From: Bacteroidota bacterium
GTDB lineage: Bacteria > Bacteroidota > Bacteroidia > UKL13-3
DNA: 50,037 bases
Direction of reading: 5' to 3'
Assembly: GCA_947460345.1 (NCBI GenBank)
Contig: CANHGM010000022.1
Span: forward strand, 1-50,037
The notes under the pieces were generated by a model. The model saw only the letters and a program-made list of their open reading frames with translations. It was not told where the DNA came from and searched no databases. A program made the translations under genes and the position numbers. Each line of letters opens with the position of its first letter. Position 1 is the first letter of the stretch. This document shows, piece after piece, positions 33,329 through 41,381 of this stretch.

Positions 33329-35503
33329 ATGAGCGAAAATTTAGATCAGAATGCAACCACTCCTGAAGAAAAAGGAACTAACAATGTTCAAGAAACCAAG
33401 ACTAGTATGGACACAACACCGGTAGAACTTAACAATGAAAACGAAACTGTATTGCCAACAGACAATCAAGTTTCAGAAGTAACATCAACAGAAAACATAG
33501 CACATATCAGCGAAAGTATAGATAGTGTAGAATCTGTAGAAGAAACCTCAGTCACTGAAATTGAAACTGTTTTAGAAACTCCTATTTTAATAGAAGAGCC
33601 AGTATTAGAAGCAGAACCGTTAATAGATTTAGCTGAAATAACAGCTGACCATATAGATGAAATTATAGCTAACGATAGCGATATTGAAATATCAGAAGCT
33701 GAAAAAGCACAACTGGCTAAATTGTCGAAAGAAGAACTGATGGTTATGGTAGCTAAAGCTGCTGAAATTGAGAATTTGTCTGATGCTTCAGATGAATTTA
33801 GAAGATTAAGAAAAGCGTTAGATATTATTTGGAGTAAAGAATACTCTGAAGCTAGAGCTAAGTTTTTGGAAGAAGGTGGATTGCCAGAAGAATTTAAACA
33901 CACCGAGGCTGATAAAGATGTTTATCACCAATATTATAAAAAATTTACTGAAAAACGTGATGCGTATCGCAAGCAATTAGAAGACGAAAAATTAAAAAAC
34001 GTTGATTTAAAGAAAGCGATTATAGAAAAAGTGAAAGCCATAGCTGAAGGCGAAGAAACAGCCAATAGCTTAAATCAAATCAAAGACCTTCAAAAAGAAT
34101 GGAAAGACATTAGAGCTATTCCAGCTGAACTTAAAGAAGAGCTTTGGAACAAATACCAACACTATTTAAATACTTTTTATGACAATTTAAGTTTGAACAA
34201 CGAGCTTAAAGAGCTTGACCGTAAAAAGAACTTAGAAATTAAAATAGATTTGTGCAAGAAAATGGATGAGCTTACACAAGAGCCATCTTTAAAGAAAGCA
34301 TTGATATTCCATAAAAAATATTGGGAAGATTGGAAAAACACAGGTCCAGTTCCTAATGAATATAGAGAAGAATTGTGGTCTAGATTTAAAGAAGCTGCTG
34401 ATAAAGTTTTCAATGCCAAGATGGAAGAATTGAAAGCGATGGATGTAGTGAGACAAGAAAACTTAGACAAAAAAGTAGCTTTGTGTGAACGAGCTGATGA
34501 ATTTGCCAAATTTGAATCTGCACAAGCAAAAGAATGGATAGCTAAAGTGCCTGAAGTGCAAGCTTTGTTTGAAGAATGGAAATTGATAGGTATGGTATCA
34601 ATTAAATACCAAGAAGAAATTTGGGAACGTTTTAAAAAGGCTGTGAATACATTCTATAGCAACAAAAACGATTTCTTTAAAAATCTTGATAAAAAGAGAC
34701 AAGAGAATTTAAGAAAGAAAACAGAATTGTGTGAGAAAGCTGAAGCTATCATGAATAGTGAAGATTGGGGAAATACTACCAAAGAACTAATCAAACTTCA
34801 AGAAGAATATAAAACATGTGGACCAGTGCCTGAAAACATGCAAGAAAAGCTTTGGCAAAGATTTAGAAAAGCTTGTGATGTATTTTTTGAAAATAAAAAC
34901 ACCCACTTTGCTAGCTTGGTTCAAGACCAAAACAAAAACCTTGAAGCTAAAATAGAATTATTAGTAAAGTTTGAAGAGTTGGCTGCTTCTGAATCTAATG
35001 AAGATTTATCTACCAAAGTTAAAAACCTTCAAGACGAATGGAACACATATGGTTTTGTCCCTTTTAAAAAGAAAGATGAAATTGGTAAAAAATTTAAAGA
35101 TGTTTTAGATAAAATTTACCAACGTATTAGAAAAGATTTCCAACAAAATAATTCAAACCGTACCAAAAACCATTACGAGGTGATTGCTAGGCAAAACGAT
35201 GGTAAAAATATTTTGTATGGTGAAGAGAAAAAACTTTCTGAACGCATAAACACTTTAAAGAAAGATATTGATACGTTGCAAAACAATGTTGGATTCTTTG
35301 CTAACTCTAAATCAGCTAATCAACTATTGGCATCAGTAAATGAAAATATTGCAGCTAATCAAAGAAAGATACAACAACTGCAAGACCAATTGAGGGTGTT
35401 AAGAGATGTGAGAACTGGTAAAGCTCCTGAAGTAAAAAAGCAAACACCAGTAGAGGCAGCTCCTGAAATTACAGCTGCTGACGATAATCAAACAGAAGCA
35501 TAA
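33329..35503 (+). CDS. DUF349 repeat protein
   Basis: 724 residues. The first about 130 residues are acidic and low-complexity (ETKTSMDTTPVELNNENETV, then ESIDSVESVEETSVTEIETV). Then come five DUF349 units of about 70 residues, each with a Trp in the form LQKEWKDI, YWEDWKNTGPVP, FEEWKLIG, LQEEYKTCGPVP and LQDEWNTYGFVP. A coiled-coil tail (KKLSERINTLKKDIDTLQNN, AANQRKIQQLQDQLRVLRD) ends it. DUF349 proteins are known in Bacteroidota and Actinobacteria, with no firm function. A strong terminator follows at 35511. It starts about 75 bases from the divergent HMG-CoA lyase start. Confidence 0.9.
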   Translation: MSENLDQNATTPEEKGTNNVQETKTSMDTTPVELNNENETVLPTDNQVSEVTSTENIAHISESIDSVESVEETSVTEIETVLETPILIEEPVLEAEPLIDLAEITADHIDEIIANDSDIEISEAEKAQLAKLSKEELMVMVAKAAEIENLSDASDEFRRLRKALDIIWSKEYSEARAKFLEEGGLPEEFKHTEADKDVYHQYYKKFTEKRDAYRKQLEDEKLKNVDLKKAIIEKVKAIAEGEETANSLNQIKDLQKEWKDIRAIPAELKEELWNKYQHYLNTFYDNLSLNNELKELDRKKNLEIKIDLCKKMDELTQEPSLKKALIFHKKYWEDWKNTGPVPNEYREELWSRFKEAADKVFNAKMEELKAMDVVRQENLDKKVALCERADEFAKFESAQAKEWIAKVPEVQALFEEWKLIGMVSIKYQEEIWERFKKAVNTFYSNKNDFFKNLDKKRQENLRKKTELCEKAEAIMNSEDWGNTTKELIKLQEEYKTCGPVPENMQEKLWQRFRKACDVFFENKNTHFASLVQDQNKNLEAKIELLVKFEELAASESNEDLSTKVKNLQDEWNTYGFVPFKKKDEIGKKFKDVLDKIYQRIRKDFQQNNSNRTKNHYEVIARQNDGKNILYGEEKKLSERINTLKKDIDTLQNNVGFFANSKSANQLLASVNENIAANQRKIQQLQDQLRVLRDVRTGKAPEVKKQTPVEAAPEITAADDNQTEA

Positions 35504-35510
35504 ATTTGAT

Positions 35511-35541
35511 ATAAGCCCCCTAAATTGGGGGTTTATTTTTT
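35511..35541 (+). terminator. Terminator after the DUF349 gene
   Basis: ATAAGCCCCC pairs with GGGGGTTTAT (one G-U pair) around the loop TAAATT, followed by a T5 run. The next gene starts 4 bases after the T-run, so that methyltransferase must have a promoter overlapping this element or depend on read-through. Confidence 0.85.
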
Positions 35542-35544
35542 AAC

Positions 35545-36318
35545 ATGAATGGTTGGTTAGAATATATAAAATATAAATATAAGTCTTCAAATCTGCATGG
35601 AGTTCATTCTCCTTTTATATATGATTTATTAGAAAAAGTTATTCAAGACAAAACTATTTTCAAAGAATATGCTGCTATAGAAGATATAAAATCAGCATTA
35701 ATAAAAAACCAATCAGAGCTTACCTTTTATGACCATGGGGCTCAAAAAGGTGAAAAACAAACCACCATTAGCAAATTAGCTTCTAACAGTGGCGTTTCTC
35801 AGAAATATGGCCGACTTTTATTTAGACTTACCAGGTGGTTTCAACCCAAGTATGTGTTAGAGCTGGGTACTTCCCTGGGTATTGGCACCTTGTATCTTTC
35901 TATGGGCTGTGGAATTGATGCTGAAATATTTTCACTTGAAGGTGGTGAATCTATAGCAGATATAGCCAAACAAAATTTTAAGAAAGCCAATCTATATCAA
36001 GATGTGTTTGTAAAAGTGGGGCCGATAGAAGAAACTTTAAATGAAGTTTTATTAGAAATGCCTCAAATAGACTTTGCTTATTTTGATGCCAATCATAGGT
36101 TAGTTCCAACTTTACAGTATTTTGAAATTTGTTTGGCTAAAGCTCATGAGAATACTGTATTTATATTTGACGATATAAATTGGAGCAAAGAAATGCGAGA
36201 GGCTTGGCATATCATCAAACAACACCCAAAAACAAAAGTAACGGTAGACTTATATAGATTTGGGATGGTGTTTTTTAAAACCAATCAAGCCAAAGAAGAT
36301 TTTATTTTAAGATTTTAG
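35545..36318 (+). CDS. Class I SAM-dependent methyltransferase (O-methyltransferase-like)
   Basis: 257 residues. A SAM-binding Rossmann core is visible: YVLELGTSLGIGTLYLSMGC (motif I), then IFSLEGGESIADIAKQNFKK (acidic residue after strand 2), IDFAYFDANHRLVPTLQYFE and VFIFDDINWSKEMREAWHII. The DANHR and DDIN motifs resemble the Methyltransf_24 group. The substrate is unknown. The FkbM gene starts 2 bases after its stop, so both are cotranscribed. The N-terminal 90 residues (SSNLHGVHSPFIYDLLEKVI) match a motif common in Bacteroidota relatives of this group. Confidence 0.85.
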   Translation: MNGWLEYIKYKYKSSNLHGVHSPFIYDLLEKVIQDKTIFKEYAAIEDIKSALIKNQSELTFYDHGAQKGEKQTTISKLASNSGVSQKYGRLLFRLTRWFQPKYVLELGTSLGIGTLYLSMGCGIDAEIFSLEGGESIADIAKQNFKKANLYQDVFVKVGPIEETLNEVLLEMPQIDFAYFDANHRLVPTLQYFEICLAKAHENTVFIFDDINWSKEMREAWHIIKQHPKTKVTVDLYRFGMVFFKTNQAKEDFILRF

Positions 36319-36320
36319 TT

Positions 36321-37133
36321 TTGAAAAATATCGTTCTGTTTTTATACGCCCATTTACCCAAAAGTATTATATATATATTGGGTAAGAATAAATGGCTCAA
36401 ACACATCAGGTATCTTATATTAAGACCCAATGGATTGCCTTTGCTTACTAAGGAATCTATTTTTTGGAATGATGAGATTGCTATACAATTTGAAGCACCT
36501 ATTAAAATTGCCTTAAAAGCAAAAAACCAAGGTTTAGAAAATTCTTTGTTAAAACACACCCTTCAAACATTTAAAGATAGACAAGATTTAGTCATTTTAG
36601 ACATTGGTGCTAGCTTCGGTTTTTTAAGCTTGATATGGGCTAAAACATTGGCTTCAAAAGGGAAGGTATATAGTTTTGAGCCTCATCCATTATTGTTCCA
36701 GCAGTTGAGTAAAAATATAGCATATAACCAACTCCAGTTCATTTGTAACCCAATTAACGCTTTGGTTGGAGATAATTTACTGAACCAGAATTTGAAACTT
36801 ATGGGTTATACTTCAAACAAAGAATTTATTGAAGGCAAAGAAATGACTCAAGAGATAGAAATGGCACAAATTACGTTGGATCATTTTGTAACTACTGAAA
36901 ATTTATCTAACATAAACCTCATCAAAATAGATGTGGATGGCAGTGAGATGCAAGTGTTGATGGGCATGCAGCAAGCACTTGCACAGTTTAGTCCGATGGT
37001 GATCATTGAAACCAATAACCCTGATGTGATAACCTGGATGAGTCAACAAGGATATAGCTATTATCAAATCAATGGGTTAGAATTGTCAGCTGAACCCATG
37101 AATATATTTTTCGTTAAAAAAATAGAAAACTAA
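36321..37133 (+). CDS. FkbM-family methyltransferase
   Basis: 270 residues from a TTG start directly after the preceding stop. The FkbM core is clear: LVILDIGASFGFLSLIWAKT (motif I), KVYSFEPHPLLFQQLSKNIA, ITLDHFVTTENLSNINLIKI, DVDGSEMQVLMGMQQALAQF and MVIIETNN. FkbM enzymes O-methylate sugars or polyketides and often modify surface glycans; the substrate here is unknown. It is paired with the methyltransferase at 35545, which suggests joint action on one substrate. No glycosyltransferases are adjacent. Confidence 0.9.
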   Translation: MKNIVLFLYAHLPKSIIYILGKNKWLKHIRYLILRPNGLPLLTKESIFWNDEIAIQFEAPIKIALKAKNQGLENSLLKHTLQTFKDRQDLVILDIGASFGFLSLIWAKTLASKGKVYSFEPHPLLFQQLSKNIAYNQLQFICNPINALVGDNLLNQNLKLMGYTSNKEFIEGKEMTQEIEMAQITLDHFVTTENLSNINLIKIDVDGSEMQVLMGMQQALAQFSPMVIIETNNPDVITWMSQQGYSYYQINGLELSAEPMNIFFVKKIEN

Positions 37134-37202
37134 CTATGAAATAAGTTATGCTCAACCCTTATTTTTGCGAGGTAAATAAGATCATAAAAACAAATAATAT
37201 AT

Positions 37203-38411
37203 ATGGCTGAAGTAATTAGAATGCCCAAAATGAGTGATACTATGACTGAAGGAGTTATAGTTGCTTGGAATAAAAAAGTAGGAGATGCTGTAAAATCTGG
37301 CGATATATTGGCCGAGGTTGAAACAGACAAAGCTACTATGGAATTAGAAAATTACGTAAAAGGAACATTGCTACATATAGGCATTGAAAAAGGGCAATCA
37401 GTTCCGGTAGATGCTATTATAGCTATTGTGGGTCAGCCAGGAGAAGATATTTCAGCGTTACTTTCAGCAGCACCTGCGGCACCAGCAGCAGCAGCTAAAC
37501 CAGTAGAAGAATCAGCACCAGCAGCACCTGTTGCGACAACAACTACTGCAGCTACGCATGACGATAGATTAAAAGCATCGCCTTTGGCAAGAAAAATAGC
37601 TGAAGAAAAAGGAATAGACATCAGTGCATTAAATGGCAGTGGAGAAAACGGCAGAATAGTGAAACGTGATTTAGAAAATGTTACTGCTTCGACTACAACA
37701 AAAGTAGCTGCCTTTGCACCTTCATTAGGCGAATCGTTTGAAGATTTACCATTAAGTCAAATGCGTAAAACCATTGCTCGACGTTTGGCTGAAAGTAAGT
37801 TCTCAGCACCGCATTTTTACTTAACTATGGAAATTGATATGGACAGAGCCGTTGAAGCCAGAGCCCGTATCAATACAAGCAGCGGGGTAAAAATATCTAT
37901 GAATGATATGGTGATAAAAGCTGTAGCAGCTGCACTTAGAAAAAACCCTAAAGTTAATAGCAGTTGGTTAGGCGATAAAATTAGAATAAACCACCACATA
38001 CATATAGGTGTAGCCATGGCGGTAGATGAAGGATTAATAGTACCTGTGGTGAAATTTGCTGACCAAAAATCGATGTCACAAATTAGTGCAGAAGTAAAAG
38101 TATATGCAGAGAAAGCCAAAGCCAAAAAATTGACCCCAGAAGAATTTACAGGAAATACTTTTACAATTTCTAATTTAGGGATGTTTGGTATAGAAGAGTT
38201 TACTGCCATTATAAACCCACCTGATTCATGCATATTAGCTGTGGGCACTGTTAAAGAAGTTCCGGTAGTGAAAAACGGTCAAGTAACAATTGGCAACATC
38301 ATGAAAGTGACTTTGAGTTGCGACCATAGAAGTGTAGACGGAGCGGTAGGTTCTTCATTCTTACAATCACTCAAAGGATTTTTAGAAGACCCTATTACCA
38401 TCTTGGTATAA
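37203..38411 (+). CDS. Pyruvate dehydrogenase E2 (dihydrolipoamide acetyltransferase)
   Basis: 402 residues: one lipoyl domain (residues 1-76, lipoyl Lys in VETDKATMELENY), a Pro/Ala linker, an E3/E1-binding domain (KASPLARKIAEEKGIDISAL, then NGSGENGRIVKRDLE) and an acyltransferase domain. The LPLSQMRKTIARRLAESKFS and APHFYLTMEIDMDRAVEARA segments and active-site DHRSVDGAVGSSFLQSL fit the pyruvate type (aceF/pdhC). It passes the acetyl group to CoA. The E1 and E3 genes are not here. The threonine aldolase gene starts 6 bases after its stop, on the same strand. A second E2 lies at 45300. Confidence 0.9.
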   Translation: MAEVIRMPKMSDTMTEGVIVAWNKKVGDAVKSGDILAEVETDKATMELENYVKGTLLHIGIEKGQSVPVDAIIAIVGQPGEDISALLSAAPAAPAAAAKPVEESAPAAPVATTTTAATHDDRLKASPLARKIAEEKGIDISALNGSGENGRIVKRDLENVTASTTTKVAAFAPSLGESFEDLPLSQMRKTIARRLAESKFSAPHFYLTMEIDMDRAVEARARINTSSGVKISMNDMVIKAVAAALRKNPKVNSSWLGDKIRINHHIHIGVAMAVDEGLIVPVVKFADQKSMSQISAEVKVYAEKAKAKKLTPEEFTGNTFTISNLGMFGIEEFTAIINPPDSCILAVGTVKEVPVVKNGQVTIGNIMKVTLSCDHRSVDGAVGSSFLQSLKGFLEDPITILV

Positions 38412-38417
38412 GTTTAT

Positions 38418-39431
38418 ATGATTGATTTTAGAAGCGATACAGTTACCAAACCAACACCTGCTATGTTGCAAGCCATGCAGCAAGCCGAGGTAGGAGATGA
38501 TGTATTTGGAGATGATTTAACCATCTTAGCTCTTGAATCAAAAGCAGCCAAAATGTTTGGCAAAGAAGCGGCGTTGTTTTGTGCTTCGGGCACTATGACC
38601 AATCAGATTGCTATTAAAGTTCACACACAACCTTCAAACGAGGTGATTTGTGCTGAAGATTCGCATATATATAAGTATGAAGGAGGAGGGATGGCATTCA
38701 ATTCAGGTGTGCAAGCCAAAGTGTTAAAGGCTGATAGAGGCAGACTGAATGCAAACCAAGTGTTGCAAGCCATAAATGCAGACGATATTCATTTTCCTAA
38801 AACCAGTTTGGTTAGTTTAGAAAACACCCACAATAGAGGTGGAGGAAGTGTATATACTTTAAGCGATATAAAAGCCATAAAACAAGTGTGTGAGCAACAT
38901 CATTTGCCATTACATTTAGATGGAGCAAGGATTTTTAACGCCCTAGTTACTAGCGGAATTTCAGCTGCAGACATGGGACAACAATTCGATTCTATTTCAG
39001 TATGTTTAAGCAAAGGATTGGGATGCCCAGTAGGTTCTTTATTGTTAGGTACATCAGTCTTTATCAAACAAGCCAAAAGAGTCAGAAAAATACTAGGAGG
39101 CGGTTGGAGACAAGCAGGATATTTAGCAGCAGCAGGTATATATGCATTAGAACATCATATAGAACGATTGGCTGACGACCATCTGAAAGCTAAAGAGATA
39201 GAAAAGCAATTGCAAACATTGGCTTGGGTTGAAAATATATTGCCTGTAGAAACCAATATTGTAATTTTTAATATTGCCGCAAAACACAATGCTGACGAGG
39301 TATTAGCACATTTACTTTCACATCAAATAAAAGCATCTAAGACTAGTCCACAAAGCATAAGGTTTGTGACACATATACAAACAACTGAGGAAGATATACA
39401 GTTATTATGCAAAACTTTAGAGAATTTTTAA
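38418..39431 (+). CDS. ltaE: Low-specificity L-threonine aldolase
   Basis: 337 residues of the PLP fold type I. It cleaves L-threonine and L-allo-threonine to glycine and acetaldehyde. Motifs are MIDFRSDTVTKPTPAMLQAM, AALFCASGTMTNQIAIKVHT, LENTHNRGGGSVYT, PLHLDGARIFNAL and the PLP-lysine segment SVCLSKGLGCPVGSLL. It follows the E2 gene by 6 bases. Its stop TAA at 39429-39431 overlaps the reverse stop of the PhnA-like gene by the shared TTAA palindrome. Confidence 0.93.
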   Translation: MIDFRSDTVTKPTPAMLQAMQQAEVGDDVFGDDLTILALESKAAKMFGKEAALFCASGTMTNQIAIKVHTQPSNEVICAEDSHIYKYEGGGMAFNSGVQAKVLKADRGRLNANQVLQAINADDIHFPKTSLVSLENTHNRGGGSVYTLSDIKAIKQVCEQHHLPLHLDGARIFNALVTSGISAADMGQQFDSISVCLSKGLGCPVGSLLLGTSVFIKQAKRVRKILGGGWRQAGYLAAAGIYALEHHIERLADDHLKAKEIEKQLQTLAWVENILPVETNIVIFNIAAKHNADEVLAHLLSHQIKASKTSPQSIRFVTHIQTTEEDIQLLCKTLENF

Positions 39432-39637
39432 GCTTTCTTTAAAAAGCAGGTTTTTAGAACTAGCGTCACTTTATCTACCTTACCTTCAATTTCTTCGTTA
39501 TTATCAGTCAATCTGATATTCTTAACCATTTGTCCTCTTTTAAGATCGCTGGCACTGCCTTTAACTTTTAAAGATTTAATAATTGTCACTGAATCGCCTT
39601 CATTCAAAATGGTTCCGTTGCTGTCTCTAACTTCCAT
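39428..39637 (-). CDS. PhnA C-terminal-domain protein
   Basis: 69 residues from the ATG at 39637. It consists of the second domain of PhnA/YjdM: MEVRDSNGTILNEGDSVTII, then KSLKVKGSASDLKRGQMVKN, IRLTDNNEEIEGKVD. The N-terminal zinc-ribbon of E. coli YjdM is absent. The name PhnA is historical and a role in phosphonate use is not supported. An ATG 30 bases upstream would add MPVILYNYTI, which is not family-like. Its stop overlaps that of the threonine aldolase gene; the two are convergent. Confidence 0.85.
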   Translation of the reverse strand: MEVRDSNGTILNEGDSVTIIKSLKVKGSASDLKRGQMVKNIRLTDNNEEIEGKVDKVTLVLKTCFLKKA

Positions 39638-39855
39638 GATCGTATAATTATATAATATTACAGGCAAAATTAAACGAAAGAGATTGTATTTGTTATATAT
39701 CTGATAAAAATCATATTTGAGATGAAACTTGAATATATCAAGTTTCTCTAAGATCTATTTAGTAAATTCAGGGCTTGAAAGATAAAATAGTTACTTTAAG
39801 TCATACAATTAGTTTGAGTGATTTTGTCTTAAACGCAATTAATTGGACACGGAAT

Positions 39856-40767
39856 TTAATTTATATAACTCCACTTAGGGTCAATATATACACCGATTGA
39901 CTCAAGGAATTTTTTAGGTGATTTATAATTCAATGCTCCGTGAATTCTGTCAAAATTATAGAATTTTTTCCATCTGTTCATAGTATTTGTAAAATCATTT
40001 AAGTCTTCGAATTCAAATCTTTGACAGATTGCACTTTCCATTATAGAATGATAAGATTCAATGTGCGCATTTTGTTGCGGCGTAGCAGGCCAAGTAAATT
40101 GTTGAGTGATTCCCTTTTCTTTTAAATACTGTTGCACGATTGCAGCTTCGAATTGAGAACCATTGTCATTGCGAACAATGAAATTTTTACATAGCGGATA
40201 TGTTTTTATAACAGATTCGAATAGATTGATAACATCAGAGGCTTTGATACTATATGCAATATGATGTTCCAATAGCCATCTGGAATGTAGGTCTATAATA
40301 GAAAGCACTTGTGCATTAGTTCTCTTTCCATGTATATATACATATTTGATATCAAACTCTAAGAATGAAAATTCTGATTCTACTACCGGAACTAAATCTT
40401 TAACCCAGATACGGTTTGTTCTTTTCTTTTTATCTCTTTGAAATTTTAGCAAACCTTTTTCTTTTATGATTCTATAAGTTCTGTAGGATCCGATTTGCAA
40501 GCCAAGTTCATCTTTTAGATATCGATATGTTTTATAATAACCATAATCAACAAACTCTTCTGCTAAAAGAGATTTTATACAATCTGATATATATTCCAAA
40601 TCGTAACAATTCTCTTGTAAATCGCGCACAATGCCACAGGGACGTTTTCCTGGTTTTGTTCCTGTAGATACATAGTAATAACTACTTCTAGGCAAATCAA
40701 CATATTTAAGCAATAGATGTTTAGGTTTGCCTTGTTCCAAAAAATCATCGACGACCATCGTTTTCAT
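39856..40767 (-). CDS. IS3-family transposase OrfB (integrase catalytic domain)
   Basis: 303 residues. The rve-type DDE core is intact: first Asp in SFLEFDIKYVYIHGK, second in FIVRNDNGSQFEAA, and Glu in TPQQNAHIESYHSIM. An N-terminal HTH_21-like segment (EFVDYGYYKTYRYLKDELGL) precedes it. Its start codon overlaps the orfA stop as ATGA, and its frame is also open upstream through an A8 slip site, so it can be made alone or fused to OrfA. Together OrfA and OrfB carry out the transposition of this element. Confidence 0.93.
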   Translation of the reverse strand: MKTMVVDDFLEQGKPKHLLLKYVDLPRSSYYYVSTGTKPGKRPCGIVRDLQENCYDLEYISDCIKSLLAEEFVDYGYYKTYRYLKDELGLQIGSYRTYRIIKEKGLLKFQRDKKKRTNRIWVKDLVPVVESEFSFLEFDIKYVYIHGKRTNAQVLSIIDLHSRWLLEHHIAYSIKASDVINLFESVIKTYPLCKNFIVRNDNGSQFEAAIVQQYLKEKGITQQFTWPATPQQNAHIESYHSIMESAICQRFEFEDLNDFTNTMNRWKKFYNFDRIHGALNYKSPKKFLESIGVYIDPKWSYIN

Positions 40768-41072
40768 TTCTTTAGAAATTGCGTTTTTTTTAAAAGGGAA
40801 TCTTTAACCTGAATAGCTAATTCCTTTTCTGCTACTAGTCTTTTGAGAGCAAGATTTTCCCTACGGAGCAACTTTAATTCGCGTTCCTGTTCGTTCATAC
40901 TACCAGCATTTAAGCCTTCCTTACCCATTTGATCAAACTTCTCCTTCCAGTTGTAAATACTTACGCTTGATACGTCAAACTCTCGCACAGCTTTACTGAT
41001 GCCATGCTCATCTGAATAAAGAATAATTTTTTCCTTCTCTTCAGCTGTCCATTTTCTTCGATGTTTTTTCAT
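40764..41072 (-). CDS. IS3-family transposase OrfA (HTH)
   Basis: 102 residues from the ATG at 41072. The HTH reads RKWTAEEKEKIILYSDEHGI, then SKAVREFDVSSVSIYNWKEK, followed by a leucine-zipper-like segment (ELKLLRRENLALKRLVAEKE) that usually mediates dimerisation. It binds the IS ends. The A_AAA_AAA slip site near its 3' end permits a -1 shift into orfB. Confidence 0.9.
   Translation of the reverse strand: MKKHRRKWTAEEKEKIILYSDEHGISKAVREFDVSSVSIYNWKEKFDQMGKEGLNAGSMNEQERELKLLRRENLALKRLVAEKELAIQVKDSLLKKTQFLKK
40784..40793 (-). promoter_or_regulatory. Programmed -1 frameshift site between orfA and orfB
   Basis: In the orfA frame the coding strand reads TTA AAA AAA ACG, so the heptamer A_AAA_AAA is present in the correct phase. 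A -1 slip gives AAC GCA ATT and continues open to the orfB ATG. IS3 elements use this signal to make the OrfAB transposase. A downstream stem was not examined further. Confidence 0.7.
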
Positions 41073-41381
41073 ACACAAATCTATTAATTGTTAACTTAGT
41101 TTTGTGTCCAAGAATTAATCGCGCTATTAAGATTTTATAAAATAAGGTAACTAAAGTTTATATAAAATTAGAGTATTATGAGTATTATGAGTATTTCTTC
41201 TTAGTTGAATAAAACATTTAATTATTTCAGATATAAATAATTTTAACTATAAAATGATTAACTCATATTCGAAACATAGAAATAAATATAGTTTTTTTTC
41301 AAAGTTATTAACTTGTTTAATAAAATATATTTTTAAAACAAACCATATATAGGCATATTTGCTACTTAAATTTTTATATAC

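Larger units (their letters stand above)
39844..41110. mobile_element. IS3-family insertion sequence, about 1.27 kb
   Basis: The element has two overlapping reverse-strand genes (orfA 40764-41072, orfB 39856-40767) between terminal inverted repeats: TGGACAC at 39844-39850 and GTGTCCA at 41104-41110. The terminal TG...CA is usual for IS3 elements and the length fits. Outside the ends, AATTAAT occurs at 39837-39843 and 41113-41119. This could be a target duplication, but it is separated by AG on the right and is near-palindromic, so the exact ends are uncertain by a few bases. It sits in the gene-free space between the PhnA-like gene and pepT and interrupts no recognised gene. Confidence 0.85.

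Noticed and set aside
33466-34509. Reverse-strand frames within the DUF349 gene
   Set aside because: Ser-rich shadows produced by the Glu/Asp/Lys-rich coding strand.
33329-35503. CRISPR-like or repeat array in the DUF349 gene
   Set aside because: The periodicity is at protein level (about 70-residue units); no DNA direct repeats with unique spacers.
41111-41381. Possible gene or IS remnant between the insertion sequence and pepT
   Set aside because: Very AT-rich with no open frame of protein-like composition and no copy of the IS ends beyond 41120.
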